The notes below the pieces were generated by a model. It saw nothing but the letters and a program-made list of their open reading frames with translations, was not told the origin of the DNA and made no database searches. Made by a program: the position numbers and the translations under genes. From Macrosoma leucophasiata (Eukaryota; Arthropoda; Insecta; Lepidoptera; Hedylidae), in NCBI GenBank assembly GCA_036365455.1, contig JAWQUS010000023.1, positions 3,348,001 through 3,412,000 on the forward strand: 64,000 nt of DNA, given 5' to 3'. Shown here in pieces: positions 1-8,880 of this stretch (positions are counted from its first letter, which is position 1; each line of letters opens with the position of its first letter).

Positions 1-105
1 TAAACAGGCGTAGGACCATTTGGGCTTGTACTTTGACAAAGGGGAAAGCCTGCATATGGCTACTCCCACCCGGTCCGCCGCGGCCGGTGGCCCGTGTAGC
101 TCTAC
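1..105. mobile_element. 3' end of a GC-rich-TIR MITE, cut by the window edge
   Basis: Shares 'gggcttgtactttgac' and the end 'ccgcggccggtggcccgtg' with copies at 16819, 17930 and 29421. The window starts inside it. Confidence 0.6.
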
Positions 106-281
106 GATCTACACCAGCTCTTTGACAATGTTAAATTAATATGTTCGTTTTCTTTAAGACTGTGAGTTTAGTGTGTTACTGCTGGTGTTATATGCGTAAC
201 TCTAACAAATATTTTGGTGCTACCGAACCTAAGTAGGTATGCCAACTTCTTGTACATAATTTTGTGAGTAAGATATTGTGT

Positions 282-517
282 TGTAGAAATTAAACTTGCG
301 GATTTTCTCGCGTATACAACACTCCCAAACTTCTTCATACACCCGACGTTTCGGTCGCTTTCCAGCTAGCTGACTCCAGTCAGCCCGTGACCACGGTAGC
401 TGGAAAGCGACCGAAACGTCGGGTGTATGAAGAAGTTTGGGAGTGTTGTATACGCGAGAAAATCCGCAAGTTTAATTTCTACAATGAATGAAGCTCGCGA
501 AAACCTACGAAAACGTT
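282..517. mobile_element. Foldback element with 86-bp perfect inverted arms
   Basis: Left arm 282-367 and right arm 398-483 are exact reverse complements around a 30-base spacer, followed by the tail 'gctcgcgaaaacctacg'. Relatives with the same tail or arms lie at 8221-8346, 26586-26711, 34105-34432 and 52378-52514. Confidence 0.75.
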
Positions 518-995
518 AAGATATTGTGTATCGTGCATTTGGTCAGTTCTTTTTCATTAAATAAATGAGAGTTTTTCAAATAATGCATAGGTATAGAATT
601 ATATTTCAGCACCTCTTCTCATTGTATCTACTTCTGCATTGGTCAATCTACATTGGTATCTCTATCAACTGTGTCGTAATGATCCTAATTAAAATTACCT
701 ACATGCTTTCAATGCTTTCAAACTCACTCAAAGAAATTTAAGTGGCCTTACGGTACGGTACACATTATCATTCCTAAGTGGCCTTACTATGCTTGACAAC
801 GTAACATTTTTTTGTTAGTCTTAGACGGAATATTGCAATACGATTAATTACAATCAAAGCTCATCAGCAAACATATTGAGTTAATAACACAAGGACCGTT
901 CTCGTGACTACATCGGGAATTCGTGAAATGATAATTAAAATTTGATTCATGGGATTTGATAACTTCATGGTTGACCTACTAAGGTTTTATGCAAA
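518..995. other. No supported feature
   Basis: AT-rich, only short open frames, no repeat recognised from elsewhere in the window. Confidence 0.4.
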
Positions 996-1136
996 CGTTA
1001 CTTCATGCCTGTAATCCCCAAAATGTTACTTCGCGCCTGTAATCCACGAAGGGGTAGGCAGAGGTGCATGTATTCAAGCATACATGCGAACACCCACGAT
1101 TCGCCTGTTACACTTCGACTCATGTAACAGGCGGCG
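996..1136 (-). mobile_element. SINE S1 3' fragment
   Basis: Contains the family's tail words 'cgcctgtaatcc', 'ggggtaggcagagg' and 'acacccacgattcgcc'. The tRNA-like head is missing. The first 25 bases repeat the tail end, so two truncated tails may be joined. Confidence 0.65.
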
Positions 1137-1290
1137 TGAAACGCGCATGGCCCCGCGGCTGGTGTAGATCGTAAGCGATAGAGATATCACATCTCTATCG
1201 CTTACGATCTACACCAGTAAGTGATAGAGAGGTGTGTGATTGGTGACCACTAGTGGCAAATTAAAATGCGCGTTTTCCGCGCTTCGGAGG
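1137..1290 (-). repeat. Fragment of repeat P with a 26-bp perfect hairpin
   Basis: Matches the end of the repeat at 25690-25820 in reverse. Arms 1159-1184 and 1192-1217 are exact reverse complements (core gtgtagatcgtaagcgat), spacer 7 bases. Confidence 0.55.
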
Positions 1291-1394
1291 GTACGGAATT
1301 GACAACTATTTGACATTAAGCTCCTCTTGGTCACAGTTAACAGTTAAGGTTATGACGTCATTTAACAATTTGCAAATGGCGCAACTAATTACTT

Positions 1395-1765
1395 TACTTA
1401 ACCGGTACTTTAACAAAGGAGACGTTCAAAAATGTATGGAGCTTGGACCTGCACCTAGTAGGTACGCTATATTGAGAGAAAAAGCTTGAAATACAAAATC
1501 ATTTTCAGCTTTTCATATGGCTTATTATACCTTCAATTAATTATCTTAAGTATATTTCAAAACCAAGAATGTCATAGTAGCAATATGGTGATATATTGTT
1601 GTCATACAAAAATTACATGAAATAAATATATCAGACTAAAAACAAAGATTCAATTTACATATATTTTTGATATTTGTCCATGACTCTACGTATTTTTCTC
1701 TATCTTTTGATATAGTGTAGGCACAAAGCGCGGGATCAATGTTGGAACTGGTCCGTTGTTAAAGT
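1395..1765. mobile_element. MITE-like repeat (family also at 28480-29245)
   Basis: Shares 'catttcagc'-type interior words, 'caagaatgtcatagt' and 'ttttgatatagtgta' with the copy in the last metalloprotease intron. The ends resemble each other in inverted orientation. Confidence 0.45.
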
Positions 1766-2201
1766 TAACATAAGATGATGTAACCCAGCCCAAAATTATG
1801 ACATACCTACTTTGCATGAATACACGAAAGATAATGGACAGTGTAGGTATACTGATTGCTAATTAATCGAATTGAATGGTTGAATTCGCGAATGCTCCCA
1901 CGAATCTGTCTTATTAATTTCGATAGTATAAAATATTTATCTTTAATCGTTGTTAATATACATGTGTGATATGTTTGAAAAGTTTTCTATTTGTTTGAAT
2001 TGGCGAATTGTAGAGAACACAACGATTAAGTTTAGTAGTCAGTTTTGTAAATTATTTCTGCAGATAAAAAAATAGTATGGGCCCATTGATATACAAAAAT
2101 GGGCCATTGTTATGACTATTATCATAGCTTTTACGCGTGACTTCATCCGCATGGAATTAATAATATACTAAATGTTAACCCCTTTTTTTCACCCTAAAGC
2201 T
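1766..2201. other. No supported feature
   Basis: AT-rich spacer. A Helitron-like scrap 'cgtgacttcatccgcatgg' occurs near 2136-2155. Confidence 0.35.
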
Positions 2202-2334
2202 AGGTTGCACCAAGATATTTGTTAAAATGATTGTTGTATTTCTCATCCTTCTCAAACTTTAACAGATTTCTTTAAGTTAGAGAAGGATGTGAAATGTTAT
2301 ATGTATAACTTTAACAAATATCTTGGTGCAACTA
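2202..2334. mobile_element. MITE with ~25-bp TIRs (family B)
   Basis: Ends 'gttgcaccaagatatttgtt' and its reverse complement near 2311-2332. Related copies at 6318-6652 and the compact hairpin at 8379-8425; a half copy near 185-232. Confidence 0.7.
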
Positions 2335-2424
2335 CTTTATTTACAAAAGCGCTCTTATAAAATTCATATTTCGCGTTTATAAGCATTATGTTAAATACTA
2401 ATATCGATAACTTTATACATTACT

Positions 2425-2700
2425 AATATATAATACAGACAAATGAATAAAATTGGAGTGTCTGTTTGTAATATAAAAATAACTGTTTCATACTAAGTGT
2501 ATAATATATCGATATAATAATATAAACGGTACATATACCAAAACAACATTTTCTAAAAATGTTGTCTGTCTGTCTGTTTAGACAGAGTCTATCGAGAGAA
2601 CATACGTTTGTTCCGGGTTATATCGGGAACGGCTTTCCCGATTTCGACAGGCCTTTCACTGGCAGATAGCTCTTTTAATAAGGAGTAACTTAGATAGATT
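2425..2700 (+). mobile_element. Helitron-like fragment
   Basis: Colinear with the intact Helitron at 22589-23014: 'gtgtctgtttgta', 'accaaaacaacatttt', 'tttcactggcagatagct', 'aaggagtaactta'. No CTAG end. Confidence 0.55.
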
Positions 2701-2985
2701 TCTTTATAAATTACTAACTGTTGCCCGCGACTCCACCCGCGTGTAGGTCACTTTTCGCGTAACCTGTAAAAACTCATTAAATCACCCCATGGCATCCTAC
2801 AGGAATATTTTTTTGGGATAAAAAGTATCCTATATTCTAAGGCAGCTAATACACTATCTGTGTAACAAATTCCATCAAAATCCATTTAGATGTTTCGGCG
2901 TGATTGACGGACAAACATCCAAACAAAGAATTTTTCACATTCAAAACATTAGTATAATAGTGTGATGTGATAGTGTGATATTATA
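2701..2985 (-). mobile_element. Helitron-like fragment, reverse orientation
   Basis: Starts 'gttgcccgcgactccacc' (reverse of a Helitron 3' end) and finishes with words like 'aaacatccaaac' and 'cacattcaaaacattagt', typical of lepidopteran Helitron 5' ends. Confidence 0.5.
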
Positions 2986-3182
2986 TTACCTGTACCCACA
3001 ACTTCGTCCGCGTGGATACTGATTCAGGATTCATTATTGTTCAGTATTACTGAACAATAATTTTGTTTAATTCTACGCGGATTGATTTTGGGGATCCACC
3101 CTAAAACTATGTAGGAAGCATACCTACAGCAGTGTCGGTTTAAGGGAAAATAGCCGCTCTCGTATCCCTATTTTTATTTATT

Positions 3183-3461
3183 TAATGGAAGTGGCAAACA
3201 AGCATGCAGTTCACATTGATGTTTAGTGATGACTGCCGCCTATAGACACCCACACAAAGACCAGAGGTCAAAATGCAATGCGTTACCACCCCTCAGGCCT
3301 AAGGTGTAATGCCTCTGTGCCGGCAATTACAGGGCCGTACATTACCACCTGATCGGAACACGATAGTGCTGAGCACTACCATTTAGCGGCAAGTTTATTA
3401 ATGTAATGCGGTGGTGCCTACGCCCGCGAGCTCCGTCACTGGAGCTCTACCACCAGTAAAA
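3183..3461 (+). repeat. R300 repeat copy
   Basis: Full-length member: begins 'atggaagtggcaaacaagc', includes 'aacacgatagtgctgagcac', ends 'gagctctaccaccagtaaaa'. Confidence 0.8.
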
Positions 3462-4649
3462 GGATCCCTATGGATTAGTACCGTATTAGCAGTAGTAATT
3501 AAAGTAATTAATTTAATCTTCTACCCGTGCAAAGCCAGGGTGGGCGAAAAGTTGATATTAAAAACAATCTTTACCTTTCGATTGTAGGAAGATCTATAGA
3601 TCAAGCAGATCATTTATCACTTATTCTATCATGATATGTGTAAAATAGCGGAAACACTACAATATAAAATTAAATGTAATATTTTGAGAGTAAACAATTG
3701 TGTGCTCGACAATACCCGATGCAATAGGTCAAAATTGTATTATTGTTATGATATAACTGTAAATGAATCTGTATTTTGCAGCCTTGCGAATGCACTCGTA
3801 ATCATCACTGTAACTAATCGTATTGGAAACAAAATATTATGTTCTTTAAGCTAAAGAAAAATGCGATTCAAAAGCATTGAGGTATCAAAATATTAGAGAA
3901 GCTATCCCATAAAAAATCGTGTTCCATTTTGCAAAGTAAACATTATAGCCTATTATAGGCTGTCTCGTTTCTGTAGCGCATCAGGGATGTTTGCTGAAGC
4001 TCGTGTCGACTGTTTTTATACGACAATGAGAAAACGATGCGCTTCCCTGGTGCGCCGGGTGGTGGTGGTAATGGGTTATATTCGGCGGGACCTCTCTCTG
4101 ACTGCATCAATAGTTAATACAGACACAGATATACCCCGCAGAATACATGGGACTATTGTAATCTGGAGAGACTAGCTGGCTGGGCCTATGGAGTGAGATC
4201 CGGCACCTGCCTATATTCAACATCTCACATTATCGAATCCTACTTTAAAATACCTATGTATTATTATTATTTCACTTATTTTTTTAAACCTTATGTCCTA
4301 TTTTTTTACAAACATAACTAGCAAAATATATAAAAAATAGCTTGCCGCCGGCAGCGGGAACAGGGTCCAAGCTACCGGTGGTTAGGGACGCAGAGAGAGA
4401 AATCTTCTCACTATTCGTGCCATGTCAAGGAGCACTGCCTTCTACATCAAGCCCTTGACCCTTATTATTATTCTTATATTTAAACAGGGAACATCACACA
4501 GCGCTTTAAGCGCTAGAAATTGACAAAATATGAATACTGGCAATTTGAACACAGAAGAGAAAAAATATAGCGACATTGGTCATAATTGATTAAAGAAAAT
4601 AAATATTGAAACCCTTAGCACCGAACCGACACATTATTTTTACATAGCA
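3462..4649. other. Unassigned; part resembles a retroelement 3' region
   Basis: Short open frames at 3636-3854 and 3987-4175 show no motif. 3970-4480 is locally GC-richer with purine-rich words and ends in a (ttatt) run, which suits the 3' UTR of a degraded non-LTR element, but there is no decisive match. Confidence 0.25.
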
Positions 4650-4775
4650 ACTATGCCTCTGTGCCGGAAATTACATGTACTTTACCACCTGTCCGAACAC
4701 GACAGTGAACAGTATTTATCGACAAGTAAATTAAGTAATGCGTTGGTACAGGTTAGTGCCTTCACCCGCGAGATC
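4650..4775 (+). repeat. R300 partial copy (3' half)
   Basis: 'gcctctgtgccggaaattac' through 'cacccgcgag', with internal deletions. Confidence 0.65.
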
Positions 4776-4841
4776 TGATGTTTTTGGATTGAAAGAAACT
4801 CACTGAAAATTAGGCGAGCTTGCTATCAATAAGGCAAATCA

Positions 4842-5034
4842 GGGGGCCGACCGCCTAACTCTTATGCTTTAGTTTAACATTCGATTATGACATCATCTTG
4901 TCAGTTTCGTACCGCCTAACTTTTTCCTGGAAGTGTTTTTATCCATAGGTAAATACTTGAGAGAAAATGTTTAAATAGACGATACGAAACTGACAATATA
5001 ACGTCCTTAACGAAAGCATTAGAGTCAGCCCTCA
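4842..5034. mobile_element. MITE with 'ggccgaccgcctaact' ends
   Basis: Internal words 'cagtttcgtaccgcctaact' and 'acgatacgaaactgac' form the inverted arms. A second copy at 40546-40730 is inserted in an R300 repeat. Confidence 0.7.
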
Positions 5035-5050
5035 GTAGATATAACACCAA

Positions 5051-5238
5051 TCTATACTAATACTATAAAGCTGAAGTTTGTTTGTTTGCATGAAAGGGCT
5101 AACTAATCTCAGGAACTATTGGTCCGATTTGAAAAATTCTTTTAGTGTAAGATAGTCCATACATCGAGGAAGGCTTTAGGCTATATACCATCACGCTAAG
5201 ATAAATAGGAGAGCCTAGGTAAGCCGGCGCAGGCCGCT
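5051..5238 (+). mobile_element. Helitron 5' portion
   Basis: Begins A|TCTATACTAATACTATAAAG and runs through 'ctcaggaactattggtccg', common to lepidopteran Helitrons. The 3' CTAG end is not preserved ('gcaggccgctattcg'). Confidence 0.6.
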
Positions 5239-5655
5239 ATTCGTAAATAGTTATACTTTCTGAATTTTTTTATCTAAACAGGTACTTCGAAATATTTTTA
5301 TACTAACGCTCATAACTGTTTTATTTGACAGTAATCCCTTAGGCAAGTATTATGTAAACTGTAAACCAATTGAACCTCTCGAATTTGTTATTTTATATTT
5401 CCCAACGTAAAAATTCACGTTCTATTCAAACTTTATTTGAAGGGTCTCGACAAGTGTTCGGTTTGCAAATAGTAATACATGTTTAAATGCCGAAACTTGT
5501 GTCATGTTCTAAACCAATTAGTTTAGCCGATTTGGTAAATTAAAACACGAAAATTGCAATAAAATGAAATTATCTGAAGCTTCAAAATTAAGTTTGTAGA
5601 ATGTACATACTCAACGATTTTAATTCTAATTTAAAAATGTTCAGTTTATTTTCAG

Positions 5656-5859
5656 AGTTGAATAATATTTCTAATAATAAGTTTGAAGAGCCCCTAATCT
5701 TGGAATTGGATCATGAATTTGGACGACGAACGGTTTCTGAAAAAGGTCGGGAAGTGTTGAAGAGAAATAAATTAAGCGCCAGGCTCAAGACCGATCGAGA
5801 TGGAGAACTACTGTGGACGCCCTCTGCCCCATCCAGAGGACATAAGACCATAAGTCAAA
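5656..5859 (+). CDS. Possible single coding exon, product unknown
   Basis: An open stretch of 68 codons bounded by acceptor gtttattttcag (5655) and donor gtaagt (5860), phase 1 on both sides. It reads ELNNISNNKFEEPLILELDH and later LKRNKLSARLKTDRDGELLW; charged, no motif I recognise. The frame is also open upstream to an ATG at 5601. It may be a host exon or a retroelement fragment. Confidence 0.3.
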
Positions 5860-6029
5860 GTAAGTCAAGACTCGGGATTAAACCCGCGTATACTTTTTTA
5901 ATTAGATAATTTTTAGTTATCATAATAAATAGTCTTAGTCTTAGTCAAAAAAAATATCCCATTTGCCAGACACCGTCGCCAAGATAAATGTTCTCTATTG
6001 AAAAATATTCAGTCTGACTTTTTTTCATG

Positions 6030-6281
6030 TTATGGAAGTGGCAAGCAAGCTTGCAGCTTACATCGATGTTAAGTGATGACTGCAGCCTATAGACACCCAC
6101 ACAAAGACTCAGGTCAAAATGCAAATGCGTTACCACTCCTGAGGCCTAAGGTGTTATGCCCCTGTGCCGGAAATTACAGAGCCGTACATTACCACCTGAC
6201 CGGAACACGATAGTGCTGAACACTGCCATTTAGCGTCAAGTATATTAAGTAATGTGGTGGTGCCTACGCCCGCGAAGAAAG
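6030..6281 (+). repeat. R300 repeat copy, 3' truncated
   Basis: 'ttatggaagtggcaagcaag' to 'gtgcctacgcccgcgaag'. Confidence 0.78.
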
Positions 6282-6317
6282 ACTTTAACATCGACCCAAA
6301 GACCTGCTAACACTTAG

Positions 6318-6652
6318 CCTGGGTTACACCACAATGTTTTTTTAAGTTAAAGTAACAGATTTTAACACATTTTTTCGGGGTTTACAAATACAATACAATA
6401 TTTTTTATTGTACACCAAGGACAGAACACAAAAACGGAATACAAAAACGTTATGTACAATTGGCGTTCTTTTCGCTAACAGCGATCTCTTCCAGACCAAG
6501 TGGAAGAGAAATTAGAATAGCTTATGTGGGGGTGTACGGTTAATATATAAATGAATAATAATGATAATTATATATCAAATATTATTAACACAGAAGGATG
6601 TGAAATGTTACAGTAACTTTAACTTTAACTAATATCTTGTTGCAATACAGCC
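6318..6652. mobile_element. MITE family B, long form with internal insertion
   Basis: Ends 'cctgggttacaccacaat' and 'aatatcttgttgcaatacagc'; the middle (about 6370-6590) is extra AT-rich DNA. Confidence 0.5.
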
Positions 6653-6655
6653 TTA

Positions 6656-6786
6656 GGGTGAAATTCACATACCGCACTACGACTTTACTGTCAGAAAAGT
6701 ACGCTTAATACTAACAATATTTTCCTGACAATTATAAGGATACTGTGCTGAAAGTAAAAACGTAGTGCGGTATGCGAATATCACTC
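6656..6786. mobile_element. MITE family T (TA target)
   Basis: TIR 'gggtgaaattcacataccgc' against 'gcggtatgcgaatatcactc', flanked by TA at 6654-6655 and 6787-6788. Other copies: 13688, 60581, 62546. Confidence 0.78.
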
Positions 6787-6789
6787 TAT

Positions 6790-6921
6790 TGGCTGAATAC
6801 TCAAACGTCACTCAATTTTAAGCAACGCTCAACGCGCTATCTCTATCGTTTGAACGTGTTTTATAAAGACAGAAGACTTTTAAGTCCCACTTAGATTTAA
6901 GTGACATTTGAGCATTTGGCT
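6790..6921. mobile_element. MITE family Q ('ggccgaatactcaaacg')
   Basis: Same element as 11789-11924 in the opposite direction; shares 'gttttataaagacagaagac' and 'aagcaacgctcaa'. It abuts the previous MITE. Confidence 0.7.
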
Positions 6922-7004
6922 GTAAGCCGTCGGAAGTTATTTCTTAATTTTTCAGTGGGTTTCAGATTCAGGATCCGGGATAGGTTAGGTTAGATGCATT
7001 TCTT

Positions 7005-7502
7005 ATGTAACGAAGGTGGAAAACAAGCATGCAGTTCACATGGATGTTAAGTGATGGCTACAACCTATGGACATGTACACTGTACACAAATCCAGAAATC
7101 AACATACAGAAGCGTTGCCACCCCTGAGTTACCTTAAGTTGTTACTTCTCTGTGATTGTTATTATGGGGCCATATATTACCATCTAACCGGAATTCGATG
7201 GTGCAGAATGCTACAATTTGGCGGCAGATAGTTTTGGCAATGCGGTGATTGATTTTTTTAATATTTCGCACTAACACATGCTGGTGAAAAAATTTTTTAA
7301 AGAAAAATGGAAAAAAAAATTTGACTTCAGGCGAGACTTGAACTCGCGGCCACTCGGAATCTAGTCCAGCCGCTCTTCCAACTGAGCTACCGAAGTCCTG
7401 CCCGATTTGTCAAATTTTTCCTTCACATTTATTGCATTGCCTTATGGTGGCAGTAGCGACATCTACGCCCTCGAGTCCCTACCTTGGACCTCTACCACCC
7501 GT
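7005..7502 (+). repeat. R300 copy split by a tRNA-like element
   Basis: R300 runs 7005-7250, breaks at 'aatgcggtga', then resumes at about 7467 'tacgccctcgagtcc' to 'gacctctaccaccc'. The intervening 215 bases are the tRNA-like element. Confidence 0.65.
7323..7397 (-). mobile_element. tRNA-like core of a SINE-type element
   Basis: Folds as a 75-nt cloverleaf on the minus strand: acceptor GACTTCG/TGAAGTC, D arm GCTC-GAGC, T arm GCGAG-CTCGC with GTTCAAGTC. The anticodon position reads AGA, but there is no long variable arm as in tRNA-Ser, and the loop lacks a purine at 37. It is repeated at 45284, 45542 and 47232, so a retroposon is more likely than a working tRNA. Confidence 0.6.
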
Positions 7503-7616
7503 GTAAATGCTGCATCCTGTAGAAGAACATTTTTAATTTTAGAATATAATACCTATCTTGCTAAGATGTCGTAGACATTAATAAAATATAATATTTAAAA
7601 TCATCAAATTAATACC

Positions 7617-8050
7617 GACCACTTCAATATAATTGGCCATCTTACAAATCAAAATAAGCTAATCAATTTGTCATTTTCAAACGTGAATCCTAATAAGACA
7701 TTTGACATTTTAGGCACTGAAAATAATAATGCCTAATTGCTGGAGGATCATAAGATTAGTTCCTTTATCACGAAAAAATAAAAAAAAAGTTGCATAATCT
7801 TTCAAGTTTATAGATCGAAGCGTGAAGGGTTCGTTCGCAGGTTTGTGAGTATAAAACCGAGTTGGAGGCTCGGATCATCACATTCAGTCATCACCAGCAG
7901 AAGACATCGCAGCGCAATGAAATATGTTAGTGCAAGTGATAAAGTGCCTTTCTATTTACATAAAAGTTATCAGTTAATTGAGTAACGTGTTGCGATAGTG
8001 GTATTCGTTTTAGATATAGTTGCGTTATTGTGAAACTGTGATATTTTTTC
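7617..8050 (+). promoter_or_regulatory. Upstream copy of the duplicated cuticle-gene promoter
   Basis: TATAAAA at 7850-7856, arthropod initiator ATTCAGT at 7882-7888, 5' UTR with gacatcgcagcgca, ATG at 7917. Similarity to the second copy begins near 'catcttacaaa' about 240 bases before the TATA box and continues past the donor ('aacgtgttgcgata'). Core promoter, leader, exon 1 and proximal intron are therefore all duplicated. Confidence 0.8.
7917..7925 (+). CDS. Alternative exon 1a of the cuticular protein gene (MKY)
   Basis: ATG AAA TAT followed by donor GTTAGT. It sits 31 bases after the TCAGT initiator of the upstream promoter copy. Joined to the acceptor at 11016 it gives [11 protein letters not shown], an intact signal peptide. 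It is either a genuine alternative first exon or the surviving head of a lost tandem paralogue. Confidence 0.6.
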
Positions 8051-8220
8051 TGAATTTCAGACGGTTATCGGTTTGAGTGTCCCGTCATTTTTATACAAAG
8101 AAGTTCCGTGATCGTAACTTACGAATATCCTTTACATTAACAAAATAAAATATATATATGACACGAATATTATAAGTCTTAAAATTATTAAAAAATTAAA
8201 CCATTTCTCCATATGAATAA

Positions 8221-8346
8221 AACAATTTCAACGGATTTATCTCGCGTATTAAACTAAAATGATTTTTAAAATCAATTCCACGTTTTGGTCGATTTTCAGC
8301 TTCCGTGGTCGCGGGTAAACTAGCTCGCGAAAACCTACGAAAACAA
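8221..8346. mobile_element. Half of a foldback-family element in intron 1a
   Basis: 'ggatttatctcgcgtattaa', 'acgttttggtcgattttcagc' shortened, and tail 'gctcgcgaaaacctacg'. Closest to the copy at 34105. It lies between the two promoter copies. Confidence 0.55.
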
Positions 8347-8378
8347 TCATGTCACAAAATTAATCCCAGATACTCAAC

Positions 8379-8425
8379 CTGGGTTGTACCACAATATTTG
8401 ACAAATATCGTGGTGCAACCCAGGC
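8379..8425. repeat. Compact hairpin derived from MITE family B
   Basis: 'cctgggttgtaccacaatat' faces 'atatcgtggtgcaacccagg' with almost no loop; an end-to-end deletion product sitting in the second promoter region. Confidence 0.65.
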
Positions 8426-8430
8426 TTTAA

Positions 8431-8880
8431 TGGTTGCCCATCTTACAAACCAGAATTAACCTCATTCATTAGACGTTTATAATTATCGATTAGGCAGGTT
8501 GTCATTTTAAGCCCTGAAAATAACCATGAAAGATTGCTGAACTATCCTCAGACAGTTCTTTGCCATTATTTTTAAATTGCATGGTTCTTTTAAATTTTTA
8601 TATCGCGGCGTGAAGGGTTTGTTCGAAGATATGTGAGTATAAAACCGAGTCGGAAGCTCGGATCACATTCAGTCATCACCACCTGAAGACATCGCAGCGC
8701 AATGAAATTTGTTAGTTCAAGTGATATAGTACCTTTCGGTTTACATAAAAGTTTGATAATCAGTAACTTATAATTGAATAACGTGTTGCGATATTCGTTT
8801 TTAGATATATAATAATATAGTTACATTAGTTATAGTTACGTTATTAGCTGTGTTTTTTTTGTGTATTTCAATCAATTTTC
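8431..8880 (+). promoter_or_regulatory. Downstream copy of the duplicated cuticle-gene promoter
   Basis: TATAAAA at 8638-8644, initiator TTCAGTC at 8668-8674 (33 bases from the TATA start), leader ending gcagcgca, ATG at 8702. Aligns with 7617-8050 with scattered substitutions and small indels. The two copies are about 785 bases apart. Confidence 0.85.
8702..8710 (+). CDS. Exon 1b of the cuticular protein gene (MKF)
   Basis: ATG AAA TTT followed by donor GTTAGT; phase 0 junction to exon 2. It is the copy nearer to the gene body, and MKF is the usual start in this protein family. Confidence 0.85.
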
